A stretch of DNA of 64,000 nucleotides from NCBI GenBank assembly GCA_024180945.1, contig JAKSGN010000003.1, forward strand, positions 2,976,001 to 3,040,000. The letters are read 5' to 3'. Shown here one piece after another: positions 47,506 to 59,716 of this stretch. A program made the translations under genes and the position numbers. Position 1 is the first letter of the stretch. The number at the start of each line of letters is the position of its first letter. The stretch is from Macrophomina tecta (lineage: Eukaryota; Ascomycota; Dothideomycetes; Botryosphaeriales; Botryosphaeriaceae). The notes below the pieces were generated by a model. That model had not been told where the DNA came from, searched no databases, and saw only the letters and a program-made list of their open reading frames with translations.

Positions 47506-48639
47506 GGTGATTGGTGGTATCTGCAGGGGAAGGATCCTGTGGCGCTTCGGCTCTCAGCAACCGCTCCAACGCGTTCTTGACGGGCAGACTTCTCGAGTTT
47601 AATGACGTAGATCCTGTAATCTTTTACAGCAGACACTCACCTGCTATTGTAAATAGTCCCGACAAAATCAAACATGCACGCAACTGACGGAATCGCGCGC
47701 GCCGCAGAACCTACCCGGCGAGCAATGACCGCAGTTCGATAACCTGCCCTACCTCATGGGGAGTAGGAGTATTCATATGGACGTAAATGCCACTTCTTTC
47801 TCCAGATATTTATATCCGTATGGATGGTTCTGAACACCACGCGTGTTTAGCATGTGATTTTGCAGCAAGGGGTCTCTCTTTTCACTGCGCCGAATTGTGC
47901 TACTTGCGTGACATTCTAACTTTCGTGGCAAAGACCGGTAGGAGAATGCCAACAGCGCGCGATGACGATGTTTGATAAAGGCCAAATCAAGGTAAAATTT
48001 TTCGAACGCTCCTCCAGCATTCGAAACCGTCAGTGCCATGTGCGAACACATACATAAGATGAAGTCATACTTTCTCAAAATTTGCATGAACGTTGTAGCG
48101 CAGTAAAACTGAAAAATACGGTGTATCTCCAATATATTCAGCTTTCTTATCAGTCCCGTGTGATGCTGAACATCAAAGAAGAATAGGAGGCTCCTCCGCC
48201 AATGAAGGCCAATGCAAGAAAAAGCAACAAAGCGCAGCCGGGCAGAGTAGATAGCAGCAAATGGAAGTGTCTCCTCTGCCTCCATTTGCTTCTGCGCATG
48301 ACCATCCGGTTATCCCACTTAATCACCCACCGACATCGTAGCGCACGTCGCCAATACTTTTTAAGTTCCCAAAGCACACAGAAGTTATTCGCAAGGATAT
48401 CGTCCGTATCAAGCCTCAGGCACCCCTGCCCTGCAGGTACATGTGCGACGACCGCCACCGGTCCCAATTGCAGCACACCCCCCTGCACGCGGCAGGCGTC
48501 CATCGCCAACCTCCCAGTCTCCTGCCCGTGCTACCTCTTCGCCTTTGAATACAGCCCTATTCTTAGTATTGCTTGGCCTTCCGAGTAGTACATCAATCGA
48601 TCATGGCGATTACACATGGTATAAACTAGTGCATTTTGT
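47506..48639. other. Intergenic, 1.1 kb, more AT-rich
   Basis: A minus-strand frame at 47773-48285 and others here show no domain, signal peptide or splicing logic. The region is more AT-rich than the flanking genes and leads into the HET relic. Confidence 0.45.
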
Positions 48640-49463
48640 ACCAGATCGAGCATCGATTTAAAATATCGAAAATCACCCTGAAAATAATGTTCCATATGCA
48701 GCACTGAGCTATTGTTGGGGCATGTATCAAAAATACAAGACCACAAAGGCTACGAGGACAGTGCATGAAGAGGCCATTCCACCATCAGCTCTGTCGACAT
48801 ACTGCGCAATAACAGACACCATAAAGGTCGCTAGAGACCTGCGGATACAATATCTCCGGGTCGATGCCCTTTACGTCGCCAAGATGACTCAGAATACGTG
48901 ACCAACGAACGAGCCTACCTTACCATTACCGCTAAGTGCACAATGTCCAGCCAAGATGGCTTTCCTGACTCTACACTTCCGGAGCCGGAATACCCAGACA
49001 TCAAAATGCGCTTTCTTTGCCAAGGTGGGGCCGAGGGTCCCGTTTTCCTGCGGTCGCAGAAAAACCACGTGTGGAAACCCGCGGACGATTCCGTTCAGTG
49101 GATGAGGCTGACGCTATAGGAGGGCCTCCTGTCCTTGCGCGTCCCCCATCTCAGACCATACAGCATTCTTGGGCGGTGCGCGACCAACATCACAGCGGAC
49201 CGCGATGGCGAACCACGATACTTGAAAGCGGGCGCAAAGCAGTTACTGGGCTTGGCTTCGATGTTTCAGCTCGCTCCGAAAACCGTCAGAGAGCGGTGGG
49301 TCGAAATCGTGCAAGCTTACACAAGACGGACTCCGTTAGCGCATTCGGACAGGCTTCCAGCTCTAGCAGGTATCATGGATAGATTCTACCAGGTACTTGC
49401 ATCCAGTAGCTGGCAGAAATCTGGGCCATGGATCTTTACAGGCAGTTGCTCAAACTCGTCTAA
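48640..49463 (+). pseudogene. HET (heterokaryon incompatibility) domain relic
   Basis: Diagnostic HET elements appear in order: NNVPYAALSYCWG (about 48685-48722), then IPPSALSTYCAITDTIKVAR with QYLRVDAL. A frameshift near 48880 leads to DDSEYVTNERAYLTITA. Next comes the place of the LQE motif, where the Gln codon is TAG (49117-49119) followed by EGLLS. The C-terminal RERWVEIVQAYTRR and DRLPALAGI follow, then a second frameshift before AMDLYRQLLKLV and the stop at 49461-49463. An in-frame TAA also lies just before the first element. The gene is dead. HET proteins act in non-self recognition between fungal individuals. Confidence 0.8.
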
Positions 49464-50044
49464 GATGGAGTAGTGTTGTGGAAATGTTAGACATTCCCGC
49501 GACGACCTCCCCACTGCTTTTTCATACTTCATTGCTGATGCAGATAATAGTTGTCATGTATATTCTCATTTCACTTTATGCAGCCTGAGAGTCTTGAGAG
49601 ACCAGTACAAAGCTGCTTGATGGCTACTTACACCAGCAAGACCTTCAATGATTCGATTCTCGATGAGAATTAGCCAAAATAGGCCTCCAAACAGCATTGG
49701 TTTTGGCTTGGTCTGTGGAGCACATTGACTGCAGGCGCTTGAGAATCGACGCTGGGATGACCACATCATGGCTTCTCAGAGTGCGGAAATCGCCAAATCA
49801 TTTCCGACATGATCTCGGCACTTCGCCACCCAAATACGTCCTGCCTGAATGTCCCACATGTGCTACACCAGCCACAGATGCCATGTTAACCCCACATGCC
49901 TAAAACTTAACCTCACCCCACACAAACTGCAGGCATTTCACATGACAATGCCAGGAACACCCCATGAAAATACAAAAACGTTACATTGGAAATGCCCATA
50001 AATCATACAAAAAATCCCAAAACACGTTTAATTTCCTCACCCGC
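49464..50044. other. Intergenic, 0.6 kb
   Basis: No gene seen. The right end is the 3' region of the MFE-2 gene, with a CACATG-rich stretch at 49890-49960. Confidence 0.45.
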
Positions 50045-53000
50045 TCACAACTTTGCTTTTTCCGCTCCATTGATCAACTCGGCGCCAGCCCCCGCAATCG
50101 CCAACTTCCCCGTCTCCTTGACCGTAACTTGGAAAACCACGATCTTCCCGTTCCTCCACATCTCCGTCTTCAGCGTCTGGCCGGGCAGGACCGTACCCGC
50201 GAATCTGACCTTGATATTCTTGAAGGGACCGAACGTCTTGAGAATATGTTTGCCCGCGATACCGAAGAAGCACAAGCCGTGCAGGATGGGGGTTTCGAAG
50301 CCACCGACCTTGCTGAACTCGGGATCGATGTGCAGAGGGTTCCTATCGCCTGACAAGCGGTAAATCGCGGCCTGCTCCTCGGTAGTCTTTTCCTCTACGA
50401 CGGCGTCAGGGGCGCGCTTGGGCGGTGTGTGCACCTTGGTGGCGGGGCCACGGTCAGCTCCCTTCTTGGGTCCACCGAAGCCACCAGAGCCGCGGATAAA
50501 GACTGTGGATTCGTTGTAGAAAATGTCTTCGCCTGTGTTCTTGTCCTTCGTCACGGTGCCGGTGACGATGATGCCGCTCTTGCCCTTGTCCACGACCTCA
50601 ACGAGGCTGGGGTATGAGACAAGAGTGGCAGAGGTCGGGATGGGGAACTTTCTGATCTCAAGGTACTGCTCGCCGTGCAACAGCATCATGGGAGAGAAAT
50701 TGGGAACGACATCGCCGAAGTTAAACGGTGCAACTGCGTTAAAGGGAGGGATGACACCGAAGGTGGGAACAACTTGGAAGTTCTCGTCATTCTCAAAGAC
50801 GAGAGGGAGATCGGTCCGCTTTGCTCCAATACCTAAGTCTGATAAAATCTGTAAGCCAGGACTACCTTCAATCATGTTTATTTTTTATGCGACTTACTGT
50901 AGAGGATGACATCGCGGTCATCATAAACAAACTCAGTACCCTCGGCCTTTGCCTTCTTCGCCTCTTCAATGTTCTTGAGAATCTCGTTGTCTCCGCTTCC
51001 GGCAGAATCTACTATAAATCAGTCACGAGTCTCCTCAAGAGGGTTGAAAAGCGACCGGACAGCGTCACAGGTGGAATGTGGGTGGCATTGGAACAGTAAA
51101 GTGAACAGGGTATACATTTGATTCATTATACAAAAAGATCTTTCTAGCGGAAAAAAAAAAAATTGTACAGTAGCAGGTGGAGCAAAGGCTAACTCAGAGC
51201 TTTGACTTACCGCCCGCCGGCTTACTCCTGTTCTGGATATTGGCCATAACCTTTCCAGCACTGTCGTTCGGCTCCTCGGGGTGGTCGGCGCGGCCGTCAT
51301 CAAAGTTGATGATCTTGGGCCACACCTGCTTGACAGCTTCAGGGGTGAGCTTGACGTCCACAGGGAAGCCATGGCCGCCGGTACGCTGCCATCTGGTGCG
51401 GGCCTGCCAACCGCTGCCAACCTCGTACAAACCACCGGTGGGGTCAGGGACGCTGTCGGAGCAGAGAGCAACGACAAGAGGAGCAACGTAGTCGGGCTTG
51501 AAGGCCTGGACGAGCTCCTCAGGAAGAATGGTGCGGGTCATGTTGGTACCGGCGTTAGGTGCGATGGTATTGACGAAAATATTGTACTTGGCACCTTCAC
51601 GGGCAAGGGCACGAGAGAAACCCAGGATACCGCACTTGGCGGCGGAGTAGTTGGCCTGGCCAAAGTTGCCGTAGATACCACTAGTCGAGGTGGTGTTGAC
51701 AATGCGGCCGTACTTCTGCTTGAGCATGTAGGGCCAAGCAGCCTTGGAGACCTTATAGGTACCGCGGAGGTGGACGTTCATGACAGAGTCCCACTGGCTG
51801 TCGTCCATGTTGGCGAAGGCCTTGTCCCGGAGGATACCGGCGTTGTTGATGATGATGTCGATGCGGCCGTATGCGTCGATGGCGGCCTTCACAACAGTCT
51901 CGCCCTCCTCAGCAGATGCCTTAACACCGACAGCCTGACCGCCGAGCTTCTGGATCTCCTGAACAACAGTATCGGGGTCTGCCAGATCGTTGATGACGAC
52001 CTTGGCGCCATACTTAGCGAAGAGCAGAGCGTAGGCGCGGCCGAGACCAGCACCACCACCAGTGATGAGCGCAACCCTGCCCTTGAAGTCGGGGTTCTGC
52101 GCAGGGGGGTTTGGAGGCAGCTTCTGAGCCTCCTCGAGCAGCTCTACGAAGTTGGCAGGGCCGGTGGGGTAGCTGGGCTTGGAGAAGTCGTTGATGTCGT
52201 TCCACTTGGACAGAACGGCGCCAGGGGTCATGGTGTTGTCGGCCTTCAGCAGACCACCCTTGGCGCGCTCCCACCTCAGCTTCGCAACGTGACCACCGCC
52301 GACCTCGAAAATGGAGCCGGTCTCTTCAGTATTAGAGTTGTGGACGAGGACGGCCACGAGCGGGACCACCCAGTCGGGCTTAAGGTTCTCGAGGACATCC
52401 GGGGGCATGATGGTCTCGGTCATGCGGGACGCGGCAATGGGAGCAATGACGTTGGCGAGGATGTTGTATTTGAGACCCTCCTTGGCGAGAGTCTCGGTGA
52501 AGCCGACCTGAGCCAGCTTGGCAGCTATCGTCCTGTCAGTAACTTGCCACCCTAAAAGGGAACATTGCGCTTACCGGAGTAGTTGGTCTGGCCGAAGTTG
52601 CCGAAGAGACCTGCTGCCGACGCGGTATTGATAACGCGACCATACTTTTGTTTCCTGAAGTGCGGCCATGCTGCCCTCGCGCACTGCATCCGACATTAGC
52701 TCCAGTCCAATGCCCATTCCAAAGGGGAGGCCGCCGAAGCACGCGCACCTTGTATGCACCCTTGACGTGGACCTTGTTGATCAAGTCCCAGTCCTCATCT
52801 TTCATGTTCTTAAAGCTAACATCGCGGAGGATACCGGCGTTGTTGATGAGGATGTCAATGCGGCCGAAAGCCTTAATGGCGGTGTCGATGATGCGGTCGC
52901 CATTCTCGACGCTGTCGTAGTTGGCGACGGCCTTTCCGCCGGCCTTCTTGATCTCGTCGACGACAACATCCGCTGCCTGGGGATTTGCATGTGAAAGTCA

Positions 53001-53210
53001 GCACGGACAGCTTCCCGCGGGGGATAGCTCTCTCGAGCTGGATGACGGCACCTTTGAAGACGAGCCCTCGCCCTTGAAGGAGACGCCCAGGTCGTTGACG
53101 ACGACGTTGGCACCGCGCGAGCCGAAGAAGGTTGCGTAGGCCTTTCCGAGACCTCCACCGGCGCCCGTCACGACGACGGTCTGGCCATCGAAGCGCAGCT
53201 GCTCGGCCAT
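50045..53210 (-). CDS. FOX2: Peroxisomal multifunctional beta-oxidation enzyme (MFE-2)
   Basis: 905 residues in six exons: 53210-53052, 52976-52749, 52683-52575, 52524-51211, 51011-50898 and 50838-50045. It carries out the second and third steps of peroxisomal fatty-acid beta-oxidation (2-enoyl-CoA hydratase 2 and D-3-hydroxyacyl-CoA dehydrogenase). Two tandem SDR domains are visible: TGAGGGLG with NNAG and NYSAAKLA, then TGGGAGLG with NNAG and NYSAAKCG. The C-terminal hot-dog hydratase carries the [15 protein letters not shown] motif. The protein ends in AKL, a type 1 peroxisomal targeting signal. Length and order match fungal Fox2. All splice joins keep frame; the last intron uses the second of two nearby AG sites (TTATCAG), restoring VILYNLGIGA. 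It is divergent from a P-loop kinase gene across 444 bp. Confidence 0.95.
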
Positions 53211-53654
53211 GATGTATGTGGTGTGGAGATCGAACACAAAGAAGGGAAGGGAGAGGGAGGCTGCGCAGCTACAGCAATGTGGAGAAGAATGCGGAGATGG
53301 AGAAGGGGAGGAGCTGGAGAAAGAAAGGTGTGGGGGGGGAAAGGGAGCGCAGCTGCAGAGCGGTATAAGGTGTCGACAGTCGGGCCCGGTGCAGGGAACA
53401 GTGCGCGTGGACGCAGCAGAAAGCCGAGCTGCTTCACGGCAATCGTCGTCACAGCCTCGGTTGTGCGCCGGCAGGCGCAGCCATTGGCGGGGCGAGATCA
53501 CTAAGCCGCCCAGGCTTTGTGGGGATTGTGCCCCAGCAGCCCCCGGCGCTGGAGCGGCTGCCTTCACATGCCAGACGAGATGACGCGCGACCGCCTGTAC
53601 ACCCACGCCGGCCGCCCGCCTGACTGACGCTGTTCCGCCGCACTCACCGCAGCA
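53211..53654. promoter_or_regulatory. Bidirectional promoter region, MFE-2 / kinase
   Basis: 444 bp between divergent ATGs. It contains purine-rich stretches on the plus strand (53230-53350). CCG/CGG triplets recognised by fungal Zn2Cys6 fatty-acid regulators (Far type, core CCTCGG) may be present: CCTCGG occurs at 53455-53460. That assignment is from the general motif only. Confidence 0.45.
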
Positions 53655-54942
53655 ATGGCCGCCATCCTCGACGACAAGTCCGAGCACTGCATCCCTTTCA
53701 TCCTCGACCGCATCCGCGCCCACCGCCAGCAGCACGGCGACAATGGCCGCCCCTTCTTCCTGGGCCTGAACGGCGTGCAGGGCGCGGGGAAGACGACGTT
53801 GGTGAGCAGCAACGGATTCCATCGCCCACGATCCTTTCCAAGTCGCGCATGTCAGAGCACACAGGTGTCACAATTAACACCATCCACGCCCCCGACAGGT
53901 CACCACCCTCTGCGCAACTCTCCGCTCCCCGCCGCACTCCCTCCCCACCGCCGTCCTCAGCATCGACGACCTCTACCTCCCGCACGCCGCGCAACAAACC
54001 CTCGCGCGCACCCACCCGTCCAACCCGCTTATCCAACACCGCGGCCAACCCTCGACCCACGACCTCGCGCTCGGCGCCTCCGTCTTTGCCTCGCTCGCCT
54101 CCAAACAACCCACCGCAATCCCGTCCTACGACAAGTCGCAGCACGCGGGCGCGGGCGACCGCGCCCCGCCCGACACCTGGGTGAAGGTGAACCAACCGAA
54201 CGAAGCCCCGATCGAGGTCGTCGTGTTCGAAGGGTGGTGCGTCGGCTTCCGCGCGCTGTCGGACGCGGAGCTGGAGCGCAAATGGGCGGAGGCGAAGGCC
54301 CGCGCCGCGCAGGACGGTGCGGGCTACGACGGACAATTGGCGCGGCACGAGCTGGCGCACCTGAAATTCGTGAACGACAAGCTGCGCGAGTACGATGCGC
54401 TGACCGAGTGAGTGCCTGCTGGTTTACTTCGCGGTTCCACCCTCCTCCAACCCCCACTTTCGCTATCGTGGTGTTGAGAGAGAAAAGTGGTGCGGGTGAT
54501 TGTTCAAGCGGGGGTGAACACACACACACACACACAAACAAGCAGAAAAGAGGGTGACAAGGCTGATGAACCGCTGCCCCGCCCGCGCGGGCGTGCGCGC
54601 GCCAAATAGCATGCTCGACGCCTTCGTCCACATCGACGCCGAGCAAACGACATACGTCTACGACTGGCGTCTCCAGCAAGAAGCCGCGCTGCGCGCATCC
54701 AAAGGCACGGGCATGACGGATGAGCAGGTCATCCACTTCGTCAACGGCTGTAAGTTTGCCCAAACGCCAACGCTCCTCCCTACACGCCAGAATGTCCGGC
54801 TGAGCTACGGCACAAAGATTACCCCGCCTACGAGCTCTACACGGACAGGCTGCGCGCCGGCATCTTCGATGGCGAAAAGGGCCGCCAGCTGCGCCTCGTC
54901 GTCGGCAAGGACCGGCGTGTCAAGAGCGTCGAGAAGCTGTAG
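53655..54942 (+). CDS. P-loop kinase, D-glycerate 3-kinase / Tda10 type
   Basis: 306 residues in four exons: 53655-53801, 53899-54407, 54610-54749 and 54818-54942. Walker [10 protein letters not shown] is at residues 41-49, with the exon break just after TTL. Next are the family's LSIDDLYLP and a phosphate-handling [14 protein letters not shown] segment, then [14 protein letters not shown], a Walker B-like strand. [10 protein letters not shown] and [15 protein letters not shown] close the C-terminal part. Length and motifs match the fungal/plant glycerate kinase family (yeast Tda10, plant GLYK), which would phosphorylate D-glycerate. The yeast member's activity is poorly defined, so the substrate is uncertain. 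Intron 2 contains an AC microsatellite. No organelle signal is visible. Confidence 0.88.
54518..54536. repeat. (AC)n microsatellite in kinase intron 2
   Basis: About nine AC units inside the 202-nt second intron of the kinase gene, well away from both splice sites. Confidence 0.9.
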
Positions 54943-57900
54943 AGAGGGAGAACAAGGTATGTGTTATTGATACAGCCAAGGTCTGTCTATAAGGTAAGCG
55001 AGTAGCTGCACGTACAATGTGAATACTGCGCCACCGTAAATGATACATAGTGAAAGTAAGCAAAGCGATGATACGCAGAGACAACAGGCTAGGCACGGCA
55101 GCAATTCAACCTGTTACTCTGCCATCGCGATTCCACTTGCATATTTGACGTTGTAGAAGATCCGCACGTACATAGTGTATATATCTCAGCAGTAGGGTTC
55201 TTAAAATTAAACGCACCTCTTTACCTATCTCTCTGACCAGACGCGCGCGGGGATCTAATAGATGGGTGAATTCTCAAGCGGAAGGAAGGCCTTCCCCGAC
55301 GGAACCCCCCCCCCCTCCCCCTGCGGCGCTTGATAAATAATGCTATGCCCATCGTAGGCTTCGCGGGGACGGGGGAGCACGGCTCATATTTCTACCGCAA
55401 AGTAGAAATCGTAAGCTAACCACTCGCGCATCATTCTTGATACCCTGCGCGTGCTTTACTTCCCGGTTTGGCTTCGCGGGCAGTTACATGTATTTTACGG
55501 GGAACGGGGAGCTGCGCCAGCGAAGTCGGGCCGGCCAATCAAGGCTGAAGCCTACCTGGTTCTCGCTGCACGGTATGCTTGCACAAGAGGAACCTACCGT
55601 ATCTTTCGAAAAAGAGATATCCGAGAGTCCTTACGCAAAGTCATCGTGTCTACACGCACTCGAGCATCCGAGCCGCTACCCAAAGCCAGTTTCCTTGGAC
55701 ACCAAAACAAGCTGCGGCAGCTGTCGGGCTCGGCAGTGCGAATACGAGGCATGTACGAGGTTTCCTCGTATACGGTGCGGTACACGTAGGCCAAAAACTC
55801 TTTCTGACCCATGAGCACCCCAAGAAGCAATTACTTTCCAATGTTCCAAAGCTTATGACTGAGCCGTGCGGGTGATTGCTCATAAAGACGGCAGTGACGG
55901 GAGGAGGGTGAAGGTGTCGAGCTCAGGGCACATAAACATCGGTAAATTCGAATTCAGCGCCCTCTTCCACTTACCTTCCCCCCAGCGACGTACGGCAGCT
56001 AGAAGCTGCAGAAGTGTCCCTGGAACTCCTCAGATGCCACAAAGAGGTTGAAAGCACTCCTGATGGAACCTCTCCCGCCAGCGACCAGCGCAGCCAGCCA
56101 CCCTCACACGCCGTACCGCAAAGTTATCACAGTCCTGACATTACCCAACCTCCGCATGTCTGCCTCAGCGCATCTTCCAACAATGAACGAGTTGGCCTGG
56201 CCGGAATGAGGCAAAAAATTTCCTTCGGCGATATCTCATTTTCCTAATTCCCCGGCAACGAGGAGACGGCGGTGAACGGCGCTGACGTCCTGCTCCCCGG
56301 GGAACTTGCGGTGTCTTCCTTCTCACATATTCGATCCCCGCAGTGGTGGCCGAAATAGACGAGCGTTTTTGGCGCCTTTATTGGTTGTTCCACCAATGAC
56401 TGTCCCGCGAACGGTGACGTGGAAGTTGGAGATCATCTTTGGCGACGATTGAGAGACGGGCCGACGGGAGAGTCGTCCTGTTCGTAATCCTGTTCGTAAT
56501 CCTGTTCGTCAAAGGCTCTGTCTCCGCGGACGAGGGGGTTTGAGGGCGAGAAAGAACTGAGAGTGCGCGGACTCGTATCTGGACGGGTGCAATGAGTAAA
56601 CATGAGTAGGACCTGCCGATGTTGTAGGAGAAAACGATTGATCCACGCTGACCTTTGCGCAAAGAGATACACCTAAAAGTACGGTCAGATGCCAATGCGA
56701 TGGTGAGATTTGTAGGGACGGCAAAATGCGCGAAGAATGCCATCCGCGCCTGTAACCGAGATTGTTGCAGCCGCCTTTCGCAAAGCCTCCGTCATCGAAT
56801 GTCCCCACCAAGCTAACCGTCCGCCTCTCTTAGGGCGCACAGAATAGCCGACCAGATCGGTGTGGAGGGCGCTGTCCATCAAAGGCCATCTCTCGTTTCG
56901 ATTTCGTACCTGCAAGCCCTAGCTCTGCGCGGATTGTGCCCAGTCTCCGAATTCAGATGGATCGTGTGATGCGGCTCCCTTAGAGCGCATGTAGCTCGTA
57001 CCCTAGTTATAGAGAATAAGGAATTTTTCTCTTCAGTGGTGGGGCAAGCATGGCCTGCTATGGATATGCATATTCTTGGGACCAAGGATGGGCTGTTGCT
57101 GTGGATGAAAACGAGATGGAGGCAAGCTGTTTCCCGAGGCTGACAATATAGGATGTGCAAATTTTGTGCCTGATGGAGAATTGATCATGAGCCATCTCTG
57201 TACCCCTGTTACACCGTCAGTTGGAGATCGTAACACGAACTGATTGTTGCTTCCATCTGCTTCCCTCCTTCCAGGACGGGTGATTGAAGCACACCGGTGA
57301 CCCCTCTGCCCCATATGCATCGAGTTGGGCGCCCTATGTCGCCGTTCCTCCGCGTATAGGTGATGACCGTTATACATGGTATGCAGCATGGGTGTCAGAA
57401 GCACACAGTACGGCTACGATCTGCGTCCTCAGTTTGGGAGTACCGCCGAAACAGACGAGGGGCATGTTGGTCCGCAACCAACCGAACGGAGTGGATGACA
57501 GCGCCAGGGAAGCGGTTAGATGCGAGTTGGAGGTGCGTGGAGAACCAAGCACCAGGAGCTGCTGCACCGCAAGGCTCCTGAGCACAATCTTCATGTTTCT
57601 CAGCCGACCCGCTTACACGCAGCATGCTTCTGAAAGATTTGAAACGCCTTGAACGGGTACCTTGGGCAAGCCCAGGAGCATGTTGCCGACCCCGCGCAAA
57701 TCAGCTGCAATCCCTTCCCAAGAAGGAAGATGGGATGCCATGGAGCGTGGTATTGATTCGTCCGAGCCTGCGCACATATCGACAGGCCTCCGGCTTCGGT
57801 TCGACCCCGGCGCAGAACTAGATCGTGGGAGAGGCTTAGGCGCCAACATCTGGCGGTTACTCGCGTGCTTCGTGCATACCGGGTCGTCCGTAGCTGGCCT

Positions 57901-59716
57901 TTGACGGCTACACAGCCTCCGGTTAAGTGGCGGAGATGAATCCTACAGGCTGCGCATCAAGGGGTCAAAGACAGGCATGGGATGTATCGCATCTTCATCG
58001 TAGGATCTGTGTACCAGAGAAAAAGTGGCCGTTCACCGTTCGCTCGTTTGCGAGAATGGGGGTTTAATGGAGCAGACGGGAAGTCGGTTTCGCACAGGAG
58101 GCAGGCCTTTGCCCAAGCGGACGGGCGCCCACGTGGCCACCTCCAAGAATAAGCGAGGACAGGAGAACTCAGTACTGCTGGCCTTGTCTCTGCTCCAAAC
58201 ACACTCTGTCCACGGGCTAGACATGACGCCGCACCGCCTGTTCCTTCAATCTTGGCAAGGCCGCCGTGCACTTCTAGGCCCGCGGCCATGAATATCTCAA
58301 GGAGAGAACCAAACAAGAGGGCACGCGGTCGTCTGTCCCAAGGCCATGTCCTCGGGAAAATTCCCGTCTCCAAGCCCTATCGGGCTCTGCCGGTGGCGGA
58401 TGTTGCCCTGCCCGCCATCGTTACCGCGTCATTTCGGATCGCGGTGCCCTCGGTAATTTGGTACTCGTAGACAGCCTCACTCCCGGAAGGGGATGACAAA
58501 CAGTCCTAACGTGCAAGCTGGACGCAAATGGGCGTTGAAGGGCTTCTGGGGTAGGCACGAGGACGAGGGGAAGGACGGCTTACGTCGTTCGGCTGCGACA
58601 GCCGCCTAACGCACTTTCAGCTGGCCTCGAGCCTGCCAGAAACCTGCAGCAGGCTAGGCGCTTCAGCAGTGTGATTGGGAGTCACGACGGCCGATGATCA
58701 AATGACGCTGCACTGCCAGAAGATCCCCAGTCCGCATCGAAGCGGCCGGGCGGGGGCCCACCGGTCTAAATGCAGTGGAGACCGTCACAGAACCAATGTG
58801 ATCCAATCGCCCGAGTCCGCCTGGCAATCGCTTTGCCGTAACGATAACTGGCATAGAGGAGCTTGATGAGGATGTACCAAGGAAAGGGGAGGCTTGATTG
58901 GGATGTCTGTCCGCGACCCTCCTGCTCTTCCGCCAGTCAGCATTGTGTTCATGCGAGCCCACGCAGGCGGCGAGTTGTGGCCGAATGCTGAAGTCTAGAT
59001 TAGGCGAAACCCCGTAATGACAAACGCCCGCATCATGTCTTGCCCATTGCTCGAAGGCCTGGAATCTAGAACTTGGCGACGTGCTCTGTGAGTAGCTTGC
59101 GTGGTCGTCTCGTCGTTGCAGTGGTTGTGGCCGCCGGTTCACCGTCTTTTGCGGGAAACGCCCGCCTTTTTGAGCAGCGGGCTGCTCCCGTAGGCAGCTG
59201 ACATTTTTCCGCTTCCGAGGGTAGGATGCATATTGATCGCCTGTCAGGTGAGGGCCATTGTGCGTATCATGTTTCACGAATTCGCGGCTGCGGCCATCGA
59301 GGGGGCGGGTGCTCTTGGCCCCATGCGGCAGCACAAATTGGTTCGCCCGTGTATCCGCGCTCCTGGGTCCTGTCCTGGCCATATTGCACATGGAGCAACC
59401 TCCGGGATAAGTGAGAAGATCTTGAGGCTCGCGCAATGTCCTTCTTGCTGTTGTCCCTATGACATGACGCACATGATCTATACGGCCGTTCTTGTTTGGT
59501 GGACGTGGCCGTACTGGCGTTCTTGCGGGGCTATCCGGCTGCCGCTGCGTCAGGCATCGTGTGTCCACGCTGAGCGCACCCACGCTATCCCGAGCAGCTG
59601 GTAGAGCCCTGGGCATCCAACCTGGCCCTTGGTGATTCACGTCATCCACGTCGTACAAGAACAAGCCACAACAGTCGAAACACCCAGACAACGCATCGTG
59701 AACGGTCGGCGACAGC
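54943..59716. other. Gene-free region, 4.8 kb
   Basis: The longest gene-free block in the window. Landmarks are a C12 run at about 55304-55315, the perfect palindrome GGAAGGCCTTCC at 55284-55295, and a 12-bp unit repeated three times at 56476-56511. A minus-strand frame of 351 codons (58663-59718) and several shorter ones are open, but none has a domain, a plausible start context or intron structure. I found no convincing relic of a known family. Confidence 0.5.
56476..56511. repeat. 12-bp tandem repeat, three copies
   Basis: Three head-to-tail copies of TCCTGTTCGTAA, the third ending in TCA. The unit is a multiple of three, but no supported gene covers it. Confidence 0.9.

Noticed and set aside
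47773..48285. 170-codon minus-strand frame
   Set aside because: No domain or signal; lies in AT-richer spacer next to a relic and has no splice structure.
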